Below, piece after piece: positions 16,083-25,306 of a DNA stretch of 31,147 nt; positions within the stretch are counted from its first letter, which is position 1, and each line of letters opens with the position of its first letter. The translations under genes were made by a program, and so were the position numbers. Under the pieces are notes generated by a model. That model was not told where the DNA came from. It ran no database searches and worked only from the letters and a program-made list of their open reading frames with translations. The stretch is from an uncultured Acetobacter sp. (GTDB lineage Bacteria > Pseudomonadota > Alphaproteobacteria > Acetobacterales > Acetobacteraceae): assembly GCA_937900755.1 (NCBI GenBank), contig CALCDN010000078.1:1-31147 (forward strand), read 5' to 3'.

Positions 16083-16901
16083 TCAGTCTGCCGCAGGAGT
16101 GGATTGACGGCCCAGAGCGGGCATGAACGGACGCAGCAGCGTCTGATAGAGAGTGGCACCAATAAGCCCGCCCGCAAGCGGACCAACAACAGGCACCCAC
16201 CAATAATTCTGGGGAGATGGAAGAGCCGTGCGCCCCCACCCCGCAACAAAGCAGAACAGGCGCGGCCCAAAATCACGCGCGGGGTTAATGGCCCAGCCTT
16301 CCAGATAACCCGAGGAGGCGCCAATAATGGCGACCAGCAAACCAATGATCAAAGCGCCGGAGTTCGCCTGTGGCGCGGCCGTATTGTACTGGCAGGTCAC
16401 GGCAAAGATACCAAGAACCAGAAACGCGGTGAGGATTGTCTCATTCAGCAGCGCATGCAGGGGGGTCACAAAATCACCCGGATGGGTAAAGAACACGCCC
16501 GCGGCCGCGCCATCATTGGCAAAATCCAGATGATGGGCCTGCGCGTAGTGCACAATAACCGAGCCATACAGGGCATACACCAGACACGCGCCCAAAAAGC
16601 CGCCCACCACCTGCGCCACCCAGTACGGCAGCACCTTGCGCCACGCAAAACCACGATAGCATGCAAGGGCGAGCGTGACCGCGGGGTTCGCATGCGTGCC
16701 AGACACAGCCCCGGTTACGTAAATGGCAAGGGTAACACCCAAGCCCCACGTAATGGCCACCCCCCAGTAGGAAAGCTGGTAGGGGCTCGGGTCATACAGC
16801 GAGTACATGGCCGCCACTGAATCACCCACCAGAATGATGATCATTACGGCCAGACACTCGGCTATCAACTCGCCCAGAAGGGTATTCTTGACTTTGTCCA
16901 T
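16083..16901 (-). CDS. glpF: Glycerol uptake facilitator (aquaglyceroporin)
   Basis: A 272-residue inner-membrane channel of the MIP family with about six membrane helices and two half helices. The two NPA motifs are at 72-74 (SGTHANPAVT) and 206-208 (AINPARDFG). The R209-D210 pair after the second marks glycerol channels over water-only ones. The Gly-rich GDSVAAMYSLYDP and VTCQYNTAAPQANSG loops are typical. ATG 16901 is preceded by AGAGGA. It lies between glpD (48-base A-rich gap on the coding strand) and glpK. Confidence 0.95.
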   Translation of the reverse strand: MDKVKNTLLGELIAECLAVMIIILVGDSVAAMYSLYDPSPYQLSYWGVAITWGLGVTLAIYVTGAVSGTHANPAVTLALACYRGFAWRKVLPYWVAQVVGGFLGACLVYALYGSVIVHYAQAHHLDFANDGAAAGVFFTHPGDFVTPLHALLNETILTAFLVLGIFAVTCQYNTAAPQANSGALIIGLLVAIIGASSGYLEGWAINPARDFGPRLFCFVAGWGRTALPSPQNYWWVPVVGPLAGGLIGATLYQTLLRPFMPALGRQSTPAAD

Positions 16902-16949
16902 ATCTTTCCTCTTTTTGTTTTTTTTGTTCGGAAAGTGGTGTTTTAAAAA

Positions 16950-18485
16950 TCAGACAGCTTTCTTCTGAACATAGGTTTCAACACGGGCCTTTTCCGCGTC
17001 ATTGAGGTGCAGCCCCAGCTTGCTGCGCCGCCAGAGCACATCTTCCGCCGTGCGCGCCCACTCCCGGTCCATCAGGTAGTCGACTTCACGCGCACTCAGG
17101 TCACCGCCCAGCAGTTCTCCCATATCCTCCATGGAACTGGCCTGCCCAATAATTTCGTACGCGCGGCTGCCGTAATTACGCATCAGACGCCATGCCAGCC
17201 CTTCTGGCAACCAGGGGGCGGCCCGGCGCAAGCGCGCCAGAGCACCATCAAAGCCACCCTCGCCAATATCCCCACCGGGCAGCACTTCGGCTGCTGTCCA
17301 GCTTTGCCCACCCACCACAGGCAGAACAGGCGCGAGTTTTTCCAGCGCGTGTTCGGCCAGTTTGCGGTAGGTCGTGATTTTGCCACCAAAAATGGACAAC
17401 AGGGGCGCGCCATCCTGTGTGTCCAGGTCCAGAACGTAATCACGCGTTACGGCGGAGGCATTGGCCGAGGCATCATCATACAATGGACGCAACCCAGCGT
17501 AACTCCACACCACATCACTTTCGTGGACCTGCACGTTCAGGTAGCGGTTCACGCTCTCGCACAGATAGGTAATTTCGTCCGGGGCAATGCCAACCTTGCC
17601 CGGTTCATCCTTCCAGGGAATATCCGTGGTGCCGATCAGGGTGAACTTCTGTTCATAAGGAATGGCAAAGACAATCCGCTTGTCCGGGTTCTGGAAAATG
17701 TAAGCCTGCGGCCCCTCGTACACACGCGGGACAATAATATGGCTCCCCTTGACCAGACGCACGGATTTGGAATTGGGGATTTTAAGCGTATCGGCCAGCA
17801 GGCGCGCAACCCATGGCCCGGCGGCATTGACCATGGCCTTGGCGCGCACCGTCTGTGTCTGCCCCGTCACGCGATTTTCCAGCGTTGCCACCCACTGCCC
17901 GTTCACGCGCTGCGCGGCAATCAGGCGGGTGCGTACACGCACATCCGCCCCACGCTCGGCCGCATCCATGGCGTTCAGCACAACAAGGCGGCTGTCCTGC
18001 ACCCACCCGTCGGAATAGATGAAGCCTTTGGTGTATTCGGGCTTGAGCGCCTGACCGGACGAATGTTTGCGAAAATCCACGCCAATGGATTTGGGCAGTG
18101 TCATGTTGGACGCCAGATGGTCATACAGGAACAACCCGGCCTTGAGCATCCACGCCGGACGCACCAGCTTGGAATGTGGCAGCACAAAGCGCAGCGGCCA
18201 CATGATGTGGGGCGCCATGGTCAGCAGGCGCTCACGCTCCATCAGCGCTTCACGCACAAGGCGGAACTCATAATATTCCAGGTAGCGCAGGCCGCCGTGG
18301 ATCAGCTTGGTGCTCGAAGAGGACGTATAACTTGCCAGATCATCCTGCTCGACCAGCAGGACGGACGCACCACGCCCGCAGGCGTCACGCGCGATGCCGG
18401 TACCGTTAACACCCCCCCCAACAACAAGAAGGTCATAGATACGCTCGGGTGATGCAGGTGCTGACATGGTTTTTATCGGTTCCAT
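16950..18485 (-). CDS. glpD: Aerobic glycerol-3-phosphate dehydrogenase
   Basis: A 511-residue FAD enzyme of the inner membrane face that oxidises glycerol 3-phosphate to dihydroxyacetone phosphate and reduces quinone. The FAD motif is LLVVGGGVNGTGIARDA (19-35). SSSTKLIHGGLRYLEYYEFR (57-76), GPWVARLLAD, VKGSHIIVPRV and SIFGGKITTYRKLAEHALEK are close to E. coli GlpD. The first ATG (18485) gives a six-residue longer start than ATG 18467; neither has a strong ribosome site. Two GlpR-like operators lie in the gap to glpR. The electrons would enter the ubiquinone pool feeding terminal oxidases. Confidence 0.96.
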   Translation of the reverse strand: MEPIKTMSAPASPERIYDLLVVGGGVNGTGIARDACGRGASVLLVEQDDLASYTSSSSTKLIHGGLRYLEYYEFRLVREALMERERLLTMAPHIMWPLRFVLPHSKLVRPAWMLKAGLFLYDHLASNMTLPKSIGVDFRKHSSGQALKPEYTKGFIYSDGWVQDSRLVVLNAMDAAERGADVRVRTRLIAAQRVNGQWVATLENRVTGQTQTVRAKAMVNAAGPWVARLLADTLKIPNSKSVRLVKGSHIIVPRVYEGPQAYIFQNPDKRIVFAIPYEQKFTLIGTTDIPWKDEPGKVGIAPDEITYLCESVNRYLNVQVHESDVVWSYAGLRPLYDDASANASAVTRDYVLDLDTQDGAPLLSIFGGKITTYRKLAEHALEKLAPVLPVVGGQSWTAAEVLPGGDIGEGGFDGALARLRRAAPWLPEGLAWRLMRNYGSRAYEIIGQASSMEDMGELLGGDLSAREVDYLMDREWARTAEDVLWRRSKLGLHLNDAEKARVETYVQKKAV

Positions 18486-18506
18486 TCATACGAAGGCTTT
18501 GTTCAT

Positions 18507-18526
18507 TTTATTCGAATTCGAAAACA
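18507..18526. promoter_or_regulatory. Candidate GlpR operator upstream of glpD
   Basis: The core TTCGAATTCGAA (18511-18522) is a perfect palindrome that fits the central TTCG-WWWW-CGAA part of the E. coli GlpR operator. The outer flanks match poorly. It lies 22 bases 5' of the glpD start. Confidence 0.6.
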
Positions 18527-18579
18527 GAACGCAAGAACTAAGCAGCGCACCCCCTGCGATTTGGTTTTTTTGAACCGCG

Positions 18580-18599
18580 ATGGTTCTTTTACGAACATT
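18580..18599. promoter_or_regulatory. Second candidate GlpR operator, overlapping the glpR stop
   Basis: ATGGTTCTTTTACGAACATT agrees with the E. coli GlpR operator consensus (WATKYTCGWWWWCGAWMATW) at 17 of 20 places by eye; the right half CGAACATT is exact. With the site at 18507 it could allow cooperative binding. Confidence 0.6.
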
Positions 18600-19371
18600 C
18601 CTGACCGCCAATAACATGCAACTGCACATCATGCTCGCGCATGATGGCGCGCATGGCTGGCGGGGGCATCTGATCGGTGAAAAACGCATTGATCTGGGAA
18701 ATATGGCCAACCCGGGCCATGGGCCTGCGCAGGAACTTGGTATGGTCGGCCAACAAAAAAACGGTTCTGGCATTGCGCATAATCGCCTGCGCCGCGTTAA
18801 TTTCATCCGCATCAAAATCCAGCAGCGTGCCATCGGCATCTATGCCGGAAATGCCGATAACGCCAAAATCCGCCCGATACTGCTCGATCATGGCGGCAGC
18901 GGCCGGGCCAACTATGCCACCATCACGCAGTCGCACGCTCCCGCCTGTAATAATCAGGCTACATTCGGGGGCTGGGGCCAACAGGGTCGCCACATGAATA
19001 TTGTTGGTTATTACCCGCAAGGTTCTGTGGGTCCGCAAAGACCGGGCAAAGGCTTCTGTTGTGGTGCCTATGTTGATGAACAGGGATGCCCCGTCCGGGA
19101 TCGCCTTCGCGGCTTCGCGGCCTATGGCTTCCTTTTCCTGCAGATGCAGGATCTGCCGGTCGGAGTAGGCAATGTTCTCGGCGGGTGAAAGACTGCTCGC
19201 CCCCCCGTGGTGGCGGGCCAGGAGCCCCTGCCCGGCCATGATGTTCACGTCCCGGCGCACGGTCTGGACGGTTACGGCCAGCTCCCGCGCCAGTTCCTCG
19301 CTTGCAACATACCCATGCTGGTTGACCAGGCGCAGAATATGCCTGCGCCGCCTTTCCAGGGCGTTGCTCAT
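18589..19371 (-). CDS. glpR: DeoR-family repressor of glycerol genes
   Basis: A 260-residue repressor. The N-terminal winged helix-turn-helix is VASEELARELAVTVQTVRRD (22-41), followed by GLLARHHGGASSL. The sugar-phosphate sensing domain has FINIGTTTEAFA, LRVITNNIHVATLL, GGIVGP and FGVIGISGIDADGTLLDFD, all close to E. coli GlpR. Glycerol 3-phosphate is the expected inducer. ATG 19371 overlaps the recQ stop as ATGA, so translation may be coupled. It precedes glpD-glpF-glpK, and one candidate operator covers its own stop codon. Confidence 0.93.
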   Translation of the reverse strand: MSNALERRRRHILRLVNQHGYVASEELARELAVTVQTVRRDVNIMAGQGLLARHHGGASSLSPAENIAYSDRQILHLQEKEAIGREAAKAIPDGASLFINIGTTTEAFARSLRTHRTLRVITNNIHVATLLAPAPECSLIITGGSVRLRDGGIVGPAAAAMIEQYRADFGVIGISGIDADGTLLDFDADEINAAQAIMRNARTVFLLADHTKFLRRPMARVGHISQINAFFTDQMPPPAMRAIMREHDVQLHVIGGQECS

Positions 19372-21284
19372 GCGGGTTCTGCCTCAATAACAGCCAGAAC
19401 GGCCTCGCCATACCGCTCCAGCTTGGAGCGCCCCACACCCTTGATCTCTCCCAACGTGTCCAGGTCATCCGGCTTTTCGAGCGCGATGTCCTTGAGAACC
19501 GAATCATGGAAAATCACATAGGGTGGAATTTCCTGCTCCCTGGCTTCCTCACGCCGCCACGTACGCAGGGCTTCGAACAGGGCCAGCCGGTCCTCGGGCA
19601 GGTCGAGTGCGACAGACTGCCTCTGCCCCCGTGAGGCTCCCGCATTGCCACCGTGCTCCACCACCGGGTCTGCCCGCAAGGCAACACTTTCCTCCCCGCG
19701 CAGGATCGGGCGGGCAATATCGGGGTTGAGCCGCAGCCCGCCATACTGCCCTTCTATCCGCAGGGCCCCCCGCGCAATAAGCTGGCGCACGACACCACGC
19801 CAGAACGGCTCGCTCCTGTCTTGCCCGATCCCCCAGACCGAGAGCTTGTCGTGTCCGTTACGGCTGATGCCATCGGTCTTTTTGGCCCGCAGAACAGCAA
19901 TAACGTGCAATGCGCCAAAGCTCTCGCCCGTGCGGTACACAGCGGACAGCAGCTTGCGGGCCGCCTCCGTGCCATCAAACGTAAGGACGGGATGGCGGCA
20001 GTTATCGCAATGCCCGCAGGGTTGCGCCAACTCCTCGCCAAAGCAGTGCAGCAGGGCCTGCGTGCGGCACCCCGTTGTTTCCGTAAACGCGATCATGGCT
20101 TCCAGGCGGCTGCGCATGATGCGTTTTTCATTATCGGGGGCCGCCGACTGGTCCAGCCAGTAGCGCGCGCGGGCTATGTCCTCCCCCCCATAAAGCAGCA
20201 CGGTATCGGACGGCAGGCCATCACGCCCCGCACGGCCGATCTGCTGGTAATACGCCTCGGGCGAGGATGGCATGTCCAGATGCACAACCGCGCGCACATC
20301 GGGCCGGTCTATGCCCATGCCAAATGCCACCGTGGCCACGATGACCAGCGGCTCCCCTGACCGAAAACGCAGCAACGCGGCGCGCTTTTCCACCGGAGAC
20401 AACCCGGCATGGTAGGCAAGGGCTGGCCACCCCCGCTCCCGCAGAGAGGCCGCAATACGCTCGGTTCTGGCGCGGCTGCCGCAATAGACAATGGCCGCGT
20501 CCTCCCTGTAGCGCTCAAGCACGACAAGCAGTTGCTTCAGTTCCGAGCCCTTGGGCTGGACGGCAATATTGAGATTGGGACGATGAAAGCTGGAAACCAG
20601 AACATGCGCATGGGGCATGTCCAGTGCTGCCAGAATATCATCACGCGTGCGTTCATCCGCCGTGGCGGTCAGGGCCAGGCGCGGCACATTGGGAAAATGG
20701 CGCGGAAGGGCGGTAAGGGCGCGGTATTCGGGCCGGAATTCATGCCCCCAGGCCGAAATGCAATGGGCCTCGTCTATGGCGATAATAGAGAGTGGAATAC
20801 GTGTCAGCCGGTCGAGTGTGCCAGAGGACAAAAGCCGCTCGGGCGAAATATAGAGCAGGTCCACCCGGCCATTCGCCAGATCGGACCTGATCTGCGCGGA
20901 TTCGTTTTCATCCAGTTCCGAATGGAGGGCCGCGGCATTGACCCCAAGCTGGCGAAGCCCCGCAACCTGGTCATCCATGAGCGCGATAAGGGGGGAAATG
21001 ACCAGCCCCATGCCGGGTCTGCACAGGGCGGGTATCTGGTAACAGATGCTTTTGCCCCCACCCGTGGGCATGAGCACAAGGGCGTCCTGGCCCTGCATGG
21101 CACATTCAACCGCGCGCTCCTGCAGGCTCCTGAACCCCGGAAACCCGAAGATAGCCTGCAAAACCTCCAGCACGGACCGGTTGCAAAACCGGTCCCGCGG
21201 AGGCGGTGGCGCCCATCCCTCCGGCGGGGCCGTGGGAGGTTCATACGGCGCGGGGTCCACCAGTGCAGGCTCTCTTTCCTCCAT
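19368..21284 (-). CDS. recQ: ATP-dependent DNA helicase RecQ
   Basis: A 638-residue 3'-5' superfamily 2 helicase for recombination and replication-fork repair. Motifs are VLMPTGGGKS (69-78, Walker A), IAIDEAHCISAWGHEFRP (168-185, DEAH and aromatic loop), LALTATAD, and GMGIDRPDVRAVVH with QQIGRAGRDG. The zinc cysteines are in CRTQALLHC and CGHCDNC. The RQC winged helix follows, and the HRDC domain fills roughly the last 75 residues (EEAREQEIPPYVIFHDSVLK). The first 35 residues are Pro-rich and outside the family core. ATG 21284 is 5 bases after the lipoprotein stop. Its stop overlaps glpR. Confidence 0.96.
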   Translation of the reverse strand: MEEREPALVDPAPYEPPTAPPEGWAPPPPRDRFCNRSVLEVLQAIFGFPGFRSLQERAVECAMQGQDALVLMPTGGGKSICYQIPALCRPGMGLVISPLIALMDDQVAGLRQLGVNAAALHSELDENESAQIRSDLANGRVDLLYISPERLLSSGTLDRLTRIPLSIIAIDEAHCISAWGHEFRPEYRALTALPRHFPNVPRLALTATADERTRDDILAALDMPHAHVLVSSFHRPNLNIAVQPKGSELKQLLVVLERYREDAAIVYCGSRARTERIAASLRERGWPALAYHAGLSPVEKRAALLRFRSGEPLVIVATVAFGMGIDRPDVRAVVHLDMPSSPEAYYQQIGRAGRDGLPSDTVLLYGGEDIARARYWLDQSAAPDNEKRIMRSRLEAMIAFTETTGCRTQALLHCFGEELAQPCGHCDNCRHPVLTFDGTEAARKLLSAVYRTGESFGALHVIAVLRAKKTDGISRNGHDKLSVWGIGQDRSEPFWRGVVRQLIARGALRIEGQYGGLRLNPDIARPILRGEESVALRADPVVEHGGNAGASRGQRQSVALDLPEDRLALFEALRTWRREEAREQEIPPYVIFHDSVLKDIALEKPDDLDTLGEIKGVGRSKLERYGEAVLAVIEAEPA

Positions 21285-21289
21285 GGCGA

Positions 21290-21667
21290 TCAGGGGCTTG
21301 TCAGTTCAATCTCTACACGGCGGGAACCAACGACCATTCCTTCCATGTTGGACGGAGCGCGGGGCGTTTCCACAATACGGTCACCGCGAACGCCATCTTC
21401 CTGCAATTTCGCGGTTACGGCCTTGGCGCGCTGGATAGCGACAAGCGCATCGGCCGAAAGGTCCTTGCCCGCACCGGCATACCCTTCAACCCGTACAATG
21501 TGGGAGGGGTGCTTTTCGGCTTGCTGCGCAACCTGCGCAACCACTTCCAGCCCGGCCTGATCAAGTTCGGAGGACTGGTTGGAAAAAAAGACAATATATT
21601 TGCGAGGAGCTTGGGTTGCACAGGCAGCCAGCAGGCTCAGGCAGGCAACTGAAATTAGGCGGCGCAT
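21290..21667 (-). CDS. Small OmpA-family lipoprotein
   Basis: A 125-residue protein with a lipoprotein signal; the lipobox LAAC puts the lipidated cysteine at residue 16. The rest is an OmpA-like domain (YIVFFSNQSSELDQAGLEVV, then VEGYAGAGKD and GSRRVEIEL) that in related proteins binds peptidoglycan. No beta-barrel region is present. ATG 21667 with AGGA upstream is preferred; ATG 21676 adds three residues. The open frame extends far upstream into cydC but is not protein-like. It is likely the first gene of the recQ-glp run. A role as an outer-membrane anchor is inferred. Confidence 0.8.
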   Translation of the reverse strand: MRRLISVACLSLLAACATQAPRKYIVFFSNQSSELDQAGLEVVAQVAQQAEKHPSHIVRVEGYAGAGKDLSADALVAIQRAKAVTAKLQEDGVRGDRIVETPRAPSNMEGMVVGSRRVEIELTSP

Positions 21668-21752
21668 AATGGTCATTCCTGAATTGTCAAAACAAAACCA
21701 TCTTATTTGGTGCCCCGCCCGCGTTCTGGCGTCAACAACCATTCCGGTAGTC

Positions 21753-23486
21753 CTAGGCTGCGGCGGCTTTTGCCACGCCATCAGACAGACGCCAGATCCG
21801 GTCCAGTTTTTCCACCCCGGTCAGGCGATGGGCAATAAGGATCACCGTGCGCCCTTCGGTCACGGTGTTCAGGGTTTGCAGGAATTCCTGCTCTGTCTGC
21901 GCATCCAGCCCGGTGGCGGGTTCGTCCAGAATAAGTATGGGCGCAGGTGCCAGGAGCGTACGCGCCAGGGCTATGCGCCGCCCCTGCCCGCCGGACAGGC
22001 GCACCCCTCCTTCGCCCACCCATGTGTCCAGCCCTTCTGGCAGGGTGCGCACCACATCGGAAACAGCAGCCTGATCCAGCGCCTTCCACAAATCCTCTTC
22101 CGAGGCATCGGGCCGACCGAGCAACAGGTTGGCGCGAATGGTGTCATCAAACAGATGTGTTGCCTGTGAGAGCCATGCCATTTTGCCACGCACGGACTCT
22201 GGGCGAATGGTGGTTATGTCCTCCCCACCCAGAAAAATATGCCCTTCCTGCGGGGTTGCCGCGCGCAGCAGCAGAGCGGCAAGGCTGGACTTACCCGCCC
22301 CGGATGGCCCCAGAATGGCCACCCTGCTCCCCGCTGGAATGTCCAGCGTAAGCCCCTTCAAAACCCAGGGCCGATCTTCCGCCCAGCGGAAGCGTACATT
22401 GTCCAGACGGATATTGGTGCTCTCTGGCGCCGTCTGCTGCGCGGCTTCCGCCCGTGCAACCGCGGGCTGCACCGCCATGTCCACCACCCGGCGGGCGGAG
22501 GCTCCCATAATACCCGCCTGCAGGCCCGCACGCGTAAGGGTTATTGCGCTTTCAAACGCGGCCACGGTGAGGAAGAGGACACTCACACCTTCCAGGGCAC
22601 CCAGTCTGGGCAGCAGAATACCGCCAATGGCCAGCAGCACCAGGAATATGGCAATCTGTCCGAACAAAAACGCCAGGGCATTGGCAAATGCCGCGCGGCG
22701 GGCCAGCGCCATTTGCCCCTGCAGCAACGCCGCATCCGCTGCCTGAACACGGGCGAGCATGCGCCCCTCCGCGCCAAACGCCCGAATTTCGCGCAGGCCC
22801 CCCACAAGGTCCAGGACCGAAATACGCAAATGCGCCAGAAGATGGGCCGCCTGCTCAGCCGCCTTGCGACCCGAACGGGCGATCAGCCATGGAACCAGAA
22901 AAGAAGCGCAGGCAAAGAGCGCGCCAACAGCCAGGCCCAGCACAGGGCTCTGGCGCCCGACAATAACCAGCAACGCAGGAAAGGTCAGGCAGGCACAGGC
23001 CAGCGGCACCACAATACGCAGGTAAAGCCCGTCGAGCGTCCCAATATCGGACACCAGACGGGACAGCATATCCCCCGCCCGGCGGAACCCCAACCCGGCA
23101 GCCGCACCATGCGCGAGGGAATGGAAGAACCACACGCGCAGGTCAGCCAGCGCACGAAACATGGCGTCATGGGCAAAAAGGCGCTCCCCGTAGCGCAGCG
23201 TGACACGCCCAGCCCCTACCCAGCGCAGCAATGCGGTTGTCACCACCACCTCGCCCAGCACACACCCGGCCAGCCGCAAGCCCGAAACCTGCATAAGCGC
23301 CAGCCCGCAGGCCAGAGCGGCCAGGGCAAGCAGCGCCCCCACCACCAGCCGCGCTCCCTGCCTGCGCCACAGGCGGAAAATAACGCATATGGCCTGCCAG
23401 TCCGTATAGCGGGCAGGGACCTGTGCTGTACCAGACGGAACCCGCACGCGGGCCTGATCGGTGACTGCCTGTTCTTGCGTTGCCAT
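21753..23486 (-). CDS. cydC: Thiol reductant ABC exporter subunit CydC
   Basis: A 577-residue half-transporter: an N-terminal membrane domain with about six helices (to about residue 330), then an ATPase domain. Walker A is GPSGAGKS (393-400), the signature LSGGQ (497-501), Walker B ILILDEPA (517-524) and a later IAHRLTG. With CydD it forms the exporter of glutathione/cysteine needed to assemble cytochrome bd quinol oxidase. RYGERLFAHDAMFRALADLR is a CydC hallmark. It starts one base after the cydD stop. cydAB is not in this window. Confidence 0.92.
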   Translation of the reverse strand: MATQEQAVTDQARVRVPSGTAQVPARYTDWQAICVIFRLWRRQGARLVVGALLALAALACGLALMQVSGLRLAGCVLGEVVVTTALLRWVGAGRVTLRYGERLFAHDAMFRALADLRVWFFHSLAHGAAAGLGFRRAGDMLSRLVSDIGTLDGLYLRIVVPLACACLTFPALLVIVGRQSPVLGLAVGALFACASFLVPWLIARSGRKAAEQAAHLLAHLRISVLDLVGGLREIRAFGAEGRMLARVQAADAALLQGQMALARRAAFANALAFLFGQIAIFLVLLAIGGILLPRLGALEGVSVLFLTVAAFESAITLTRAGLQAGIMGASARRVVDMAVQPAVARAEAAQQTAPESTNIRLDNVRFRWAEDRPWVLKGLTLDIPAGSRVAILGPSGAGKSSLAALLLRAATPQEGHIFLGGEDITTIRPESVRGKMAWLSQATHLFDDTIRANLLLGRPDASEEDLWKALDQAAVSDVVRTLPEGLDTWVGEGGVRLSGGQGRRIALARTLLAPAPILILDEPATGLDAQTEQEFLQTLNTVTEGRTVILIAHRLTGVEKLDRIWRLSDGVAKAAAA

Positions 23487-23487
23487 G

Positions 23488-25206
23488 TTATGCGGCCCCC
23501 TGCCGACTGATGACCCGCCCGTTTTGCAGGTCTATCCGCCGTCCCTTGAACATATGGGCCGCCGCGGAATGGGTGGCCAGAATGACCGTACGACCAACGG
23601 CAAGGCGTTGCAGGCTTTCAAAAACGCTTTTTTCGGTTGCCGGGTCCAGATGTGCCGTCGGTTCATCCAGCAGGAGGACCGGAGCATTTTTAAGGTAGGC
23701 GCGGGCAATGGCCACGCGCTGCGCCTGACCACCGGAGAGACCAAACCCCCCTTCGCCAATCTGTGTGTCCAGCCCGTTGGGCAATGCGGGCAAAAACTCC
23801 TCCACTGCGGCGGAACGCAGGGCGCTGGCCAGTTCGCGCTCATCCGCATCGGGTTTGGCGAACAGGATATTGTCCCGCAAGGACCCTGCGAACAGTACAG
23901 GCCTCTGCCCGATCCAGGAGACAACGCGCGAGAGCGCATCTGGCACTATGGTCTGCAACGGTGCTCCATTAAACAGCACCCGCCCGCTTTGCGGAACAAT
24001 AAAACCCAGCAGCAGTTCCATGATGGTGGACTTGCCAGCACCCGACGGCCCCGCCAGCACCAGTGTTTCCCCCGCTGGCACGGTAAAGCTCACATGCTCC
24101 AGCGCAGGCCCGCGTGCCGGGTCCCATGTAAAGCCGACATCATCAAACGCAACCATCACACCATTGGCGTTGACTGTTCTGGCACCCTCCAGCACCGGGC
24201 GCTCGGCAACCTCGGGCAGGTCCAGTATGGCCGTGGCCGCACCCTGCGCGTGCGCGCGGTCCTGGTAGGCCAGTGCAAAGCTGCGCAGGGGGGCAAAAAA
24301 TTCCGGCACGGCCAGCAGGGCAAACAGGCTGGCGACAACGGTCTGCTGCAAGGCGGGGGACGGGCCATTGGCCTGCATGGCCAGCGCCTGCCTGCCATCC
24401 AGCACGGCCAGCAGGATAAAGGCCACGACCATGGCGCAGTCGATGGATGCGGAGGACAGGAACGCCACACGCAGCACTTTCATGGTGCGTACGCGCAGTT
24501 CTTCGGCTGCATCCCCCAGACGGCGGGTTTCATCCTCCGTCCGGCCAGCCAGAACAATGGTGGCGATACCCTTGATACGGTCGAGAAAACGCGCCTGAAG
24601 CCGCGTCATGGCCAAAAACTGGTTGCGCGATGCAACAGCCGCACCAATGCCAAACACGGCCTGCCCGACGGGAACAGCCACACCACACAGGCCCAGAACA
24701 AGGGCCGCGCGGGGCTGCATGATGCCAACAGGCAGCAAAATGGCCACCGGCGCGGCCATCCACAACACGGAGGCAGGCACCCAGCGGCCAAAAAACCCGT
24801 CCAGCGCCTCTATCCGGTCCACCACAAGGGAGGCCAGCACACCACTATGCGTGCGACGCAGCAATGCAGGCCCACCCGCCAGAATGGAGGCCATGACCTC
24901 CCCCCTGAGGCGCCTGCGCGCCACAATACCCGCACGTGCTGCGGCTATGTCCGCCTGGATCATGCAAAGAGCGCGCAAGATGGCCAGAGCGGGAAAGAGC
25001 AGGAAAGGCCATGCCGGAAAGGCAGCACCCTGCCCTCCCCGCCACGCCACAAGGGCATGCCCAAGAACAACGGCCACACACCAGGCCTGCCCAATCCCGG
25101 CAAGACTGGAGAGCAGCCCCGACCCAACCACTGATCGCGCCGCACGGCGACCAAGACGCGACTGGAGGCGCGTCCAGTTACGAATTGCTGCTTTCTCGTT
25201 CCTCAT
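23488..25206 (-). CDS. cydD: Thiol reductant ABC exporter subunit CydD
   Basis: A 572-residue half-transporter and partner of CydC. The membrane domain covers about residues 25-310, with ARRRLRGEVMASILAGGPAL (96-115) and GPSPALQQTVVASLFALLAVPEFFAPLR-type signature typical of CydD. The ATPase part has GPSGAGKS (386-393), LSGGQ (490-494) and DEPT (514-517). It exports cysteine/glutathione to the periplasm for bd oxidase maturation and redox balance. ATG 25206 is the first in-frame start; the ribosome site is weak. About 100 bases separate it from the stress-kinase gene, which leaves room for a promoter. Confidence 0.92.
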   Translation of the reverse strand: MRNEKAAIRNWTRLQSRLGRRAARSVVGSGLLSSLAGIGQAWCVAVVLGHALVAWRGGQGAAFPAWPFLLFPALAILRALCMIQADIAAARAGIVARRRLRGEVMASILAGGPALLRRTHSGVLASLVVDRIEALDGFFGRWVPASVLWMAAPVAILLPVGIMQPRAALVLGLCGVAVPVGQAVFGIGAAVASRNQFLAMTRLQARFLDRIKGIATIVLAGRTEDETRRLGDAAEELRVRTMKVLRVAFLSSASIDCAMVVAFILLAVLDGRQALAMQANGPSPALQQTVVASLFALLAVPEFFAPLRSFALAYQDRAHAQGAATAILDLPEVAERPVLEGARTVNANGVMVAFDDVGFTWDPARGPALEHVSFTVPAGETLVLAGPSGAGKSTIMELLLGFIVPQSGRVLFNGAPLQTIVPDALSRVVSWIGQRPVLFAGSLRDNILFAKPDADERELASALRSAAVEEFLPALPNGLDTQIGEGGFGLSGGQAQRVAIARAYLKNAPVLLLDEPTAHLDPATEKSVFESLQRLAVGRTVILATHSAAAHMFKGRRIDLQNGRVISRQGAA

Positions 25207-25306
25207 GACAGACAGCGTTTATACTGCTCCGCCAAGGACGCAACAGTTTAGATCGCCACTCCCAACTGCGCACAAGGCATGCCAGCATCCTGCGCTCCCC
25301 CAGTTT

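Noticed and set aside
22239..25134. Long plus-strand frames over cydC and cydD
   Set aside because: Antisense shadows of the ABC exporter genes; rich in Gln, His and Arg without motifs.
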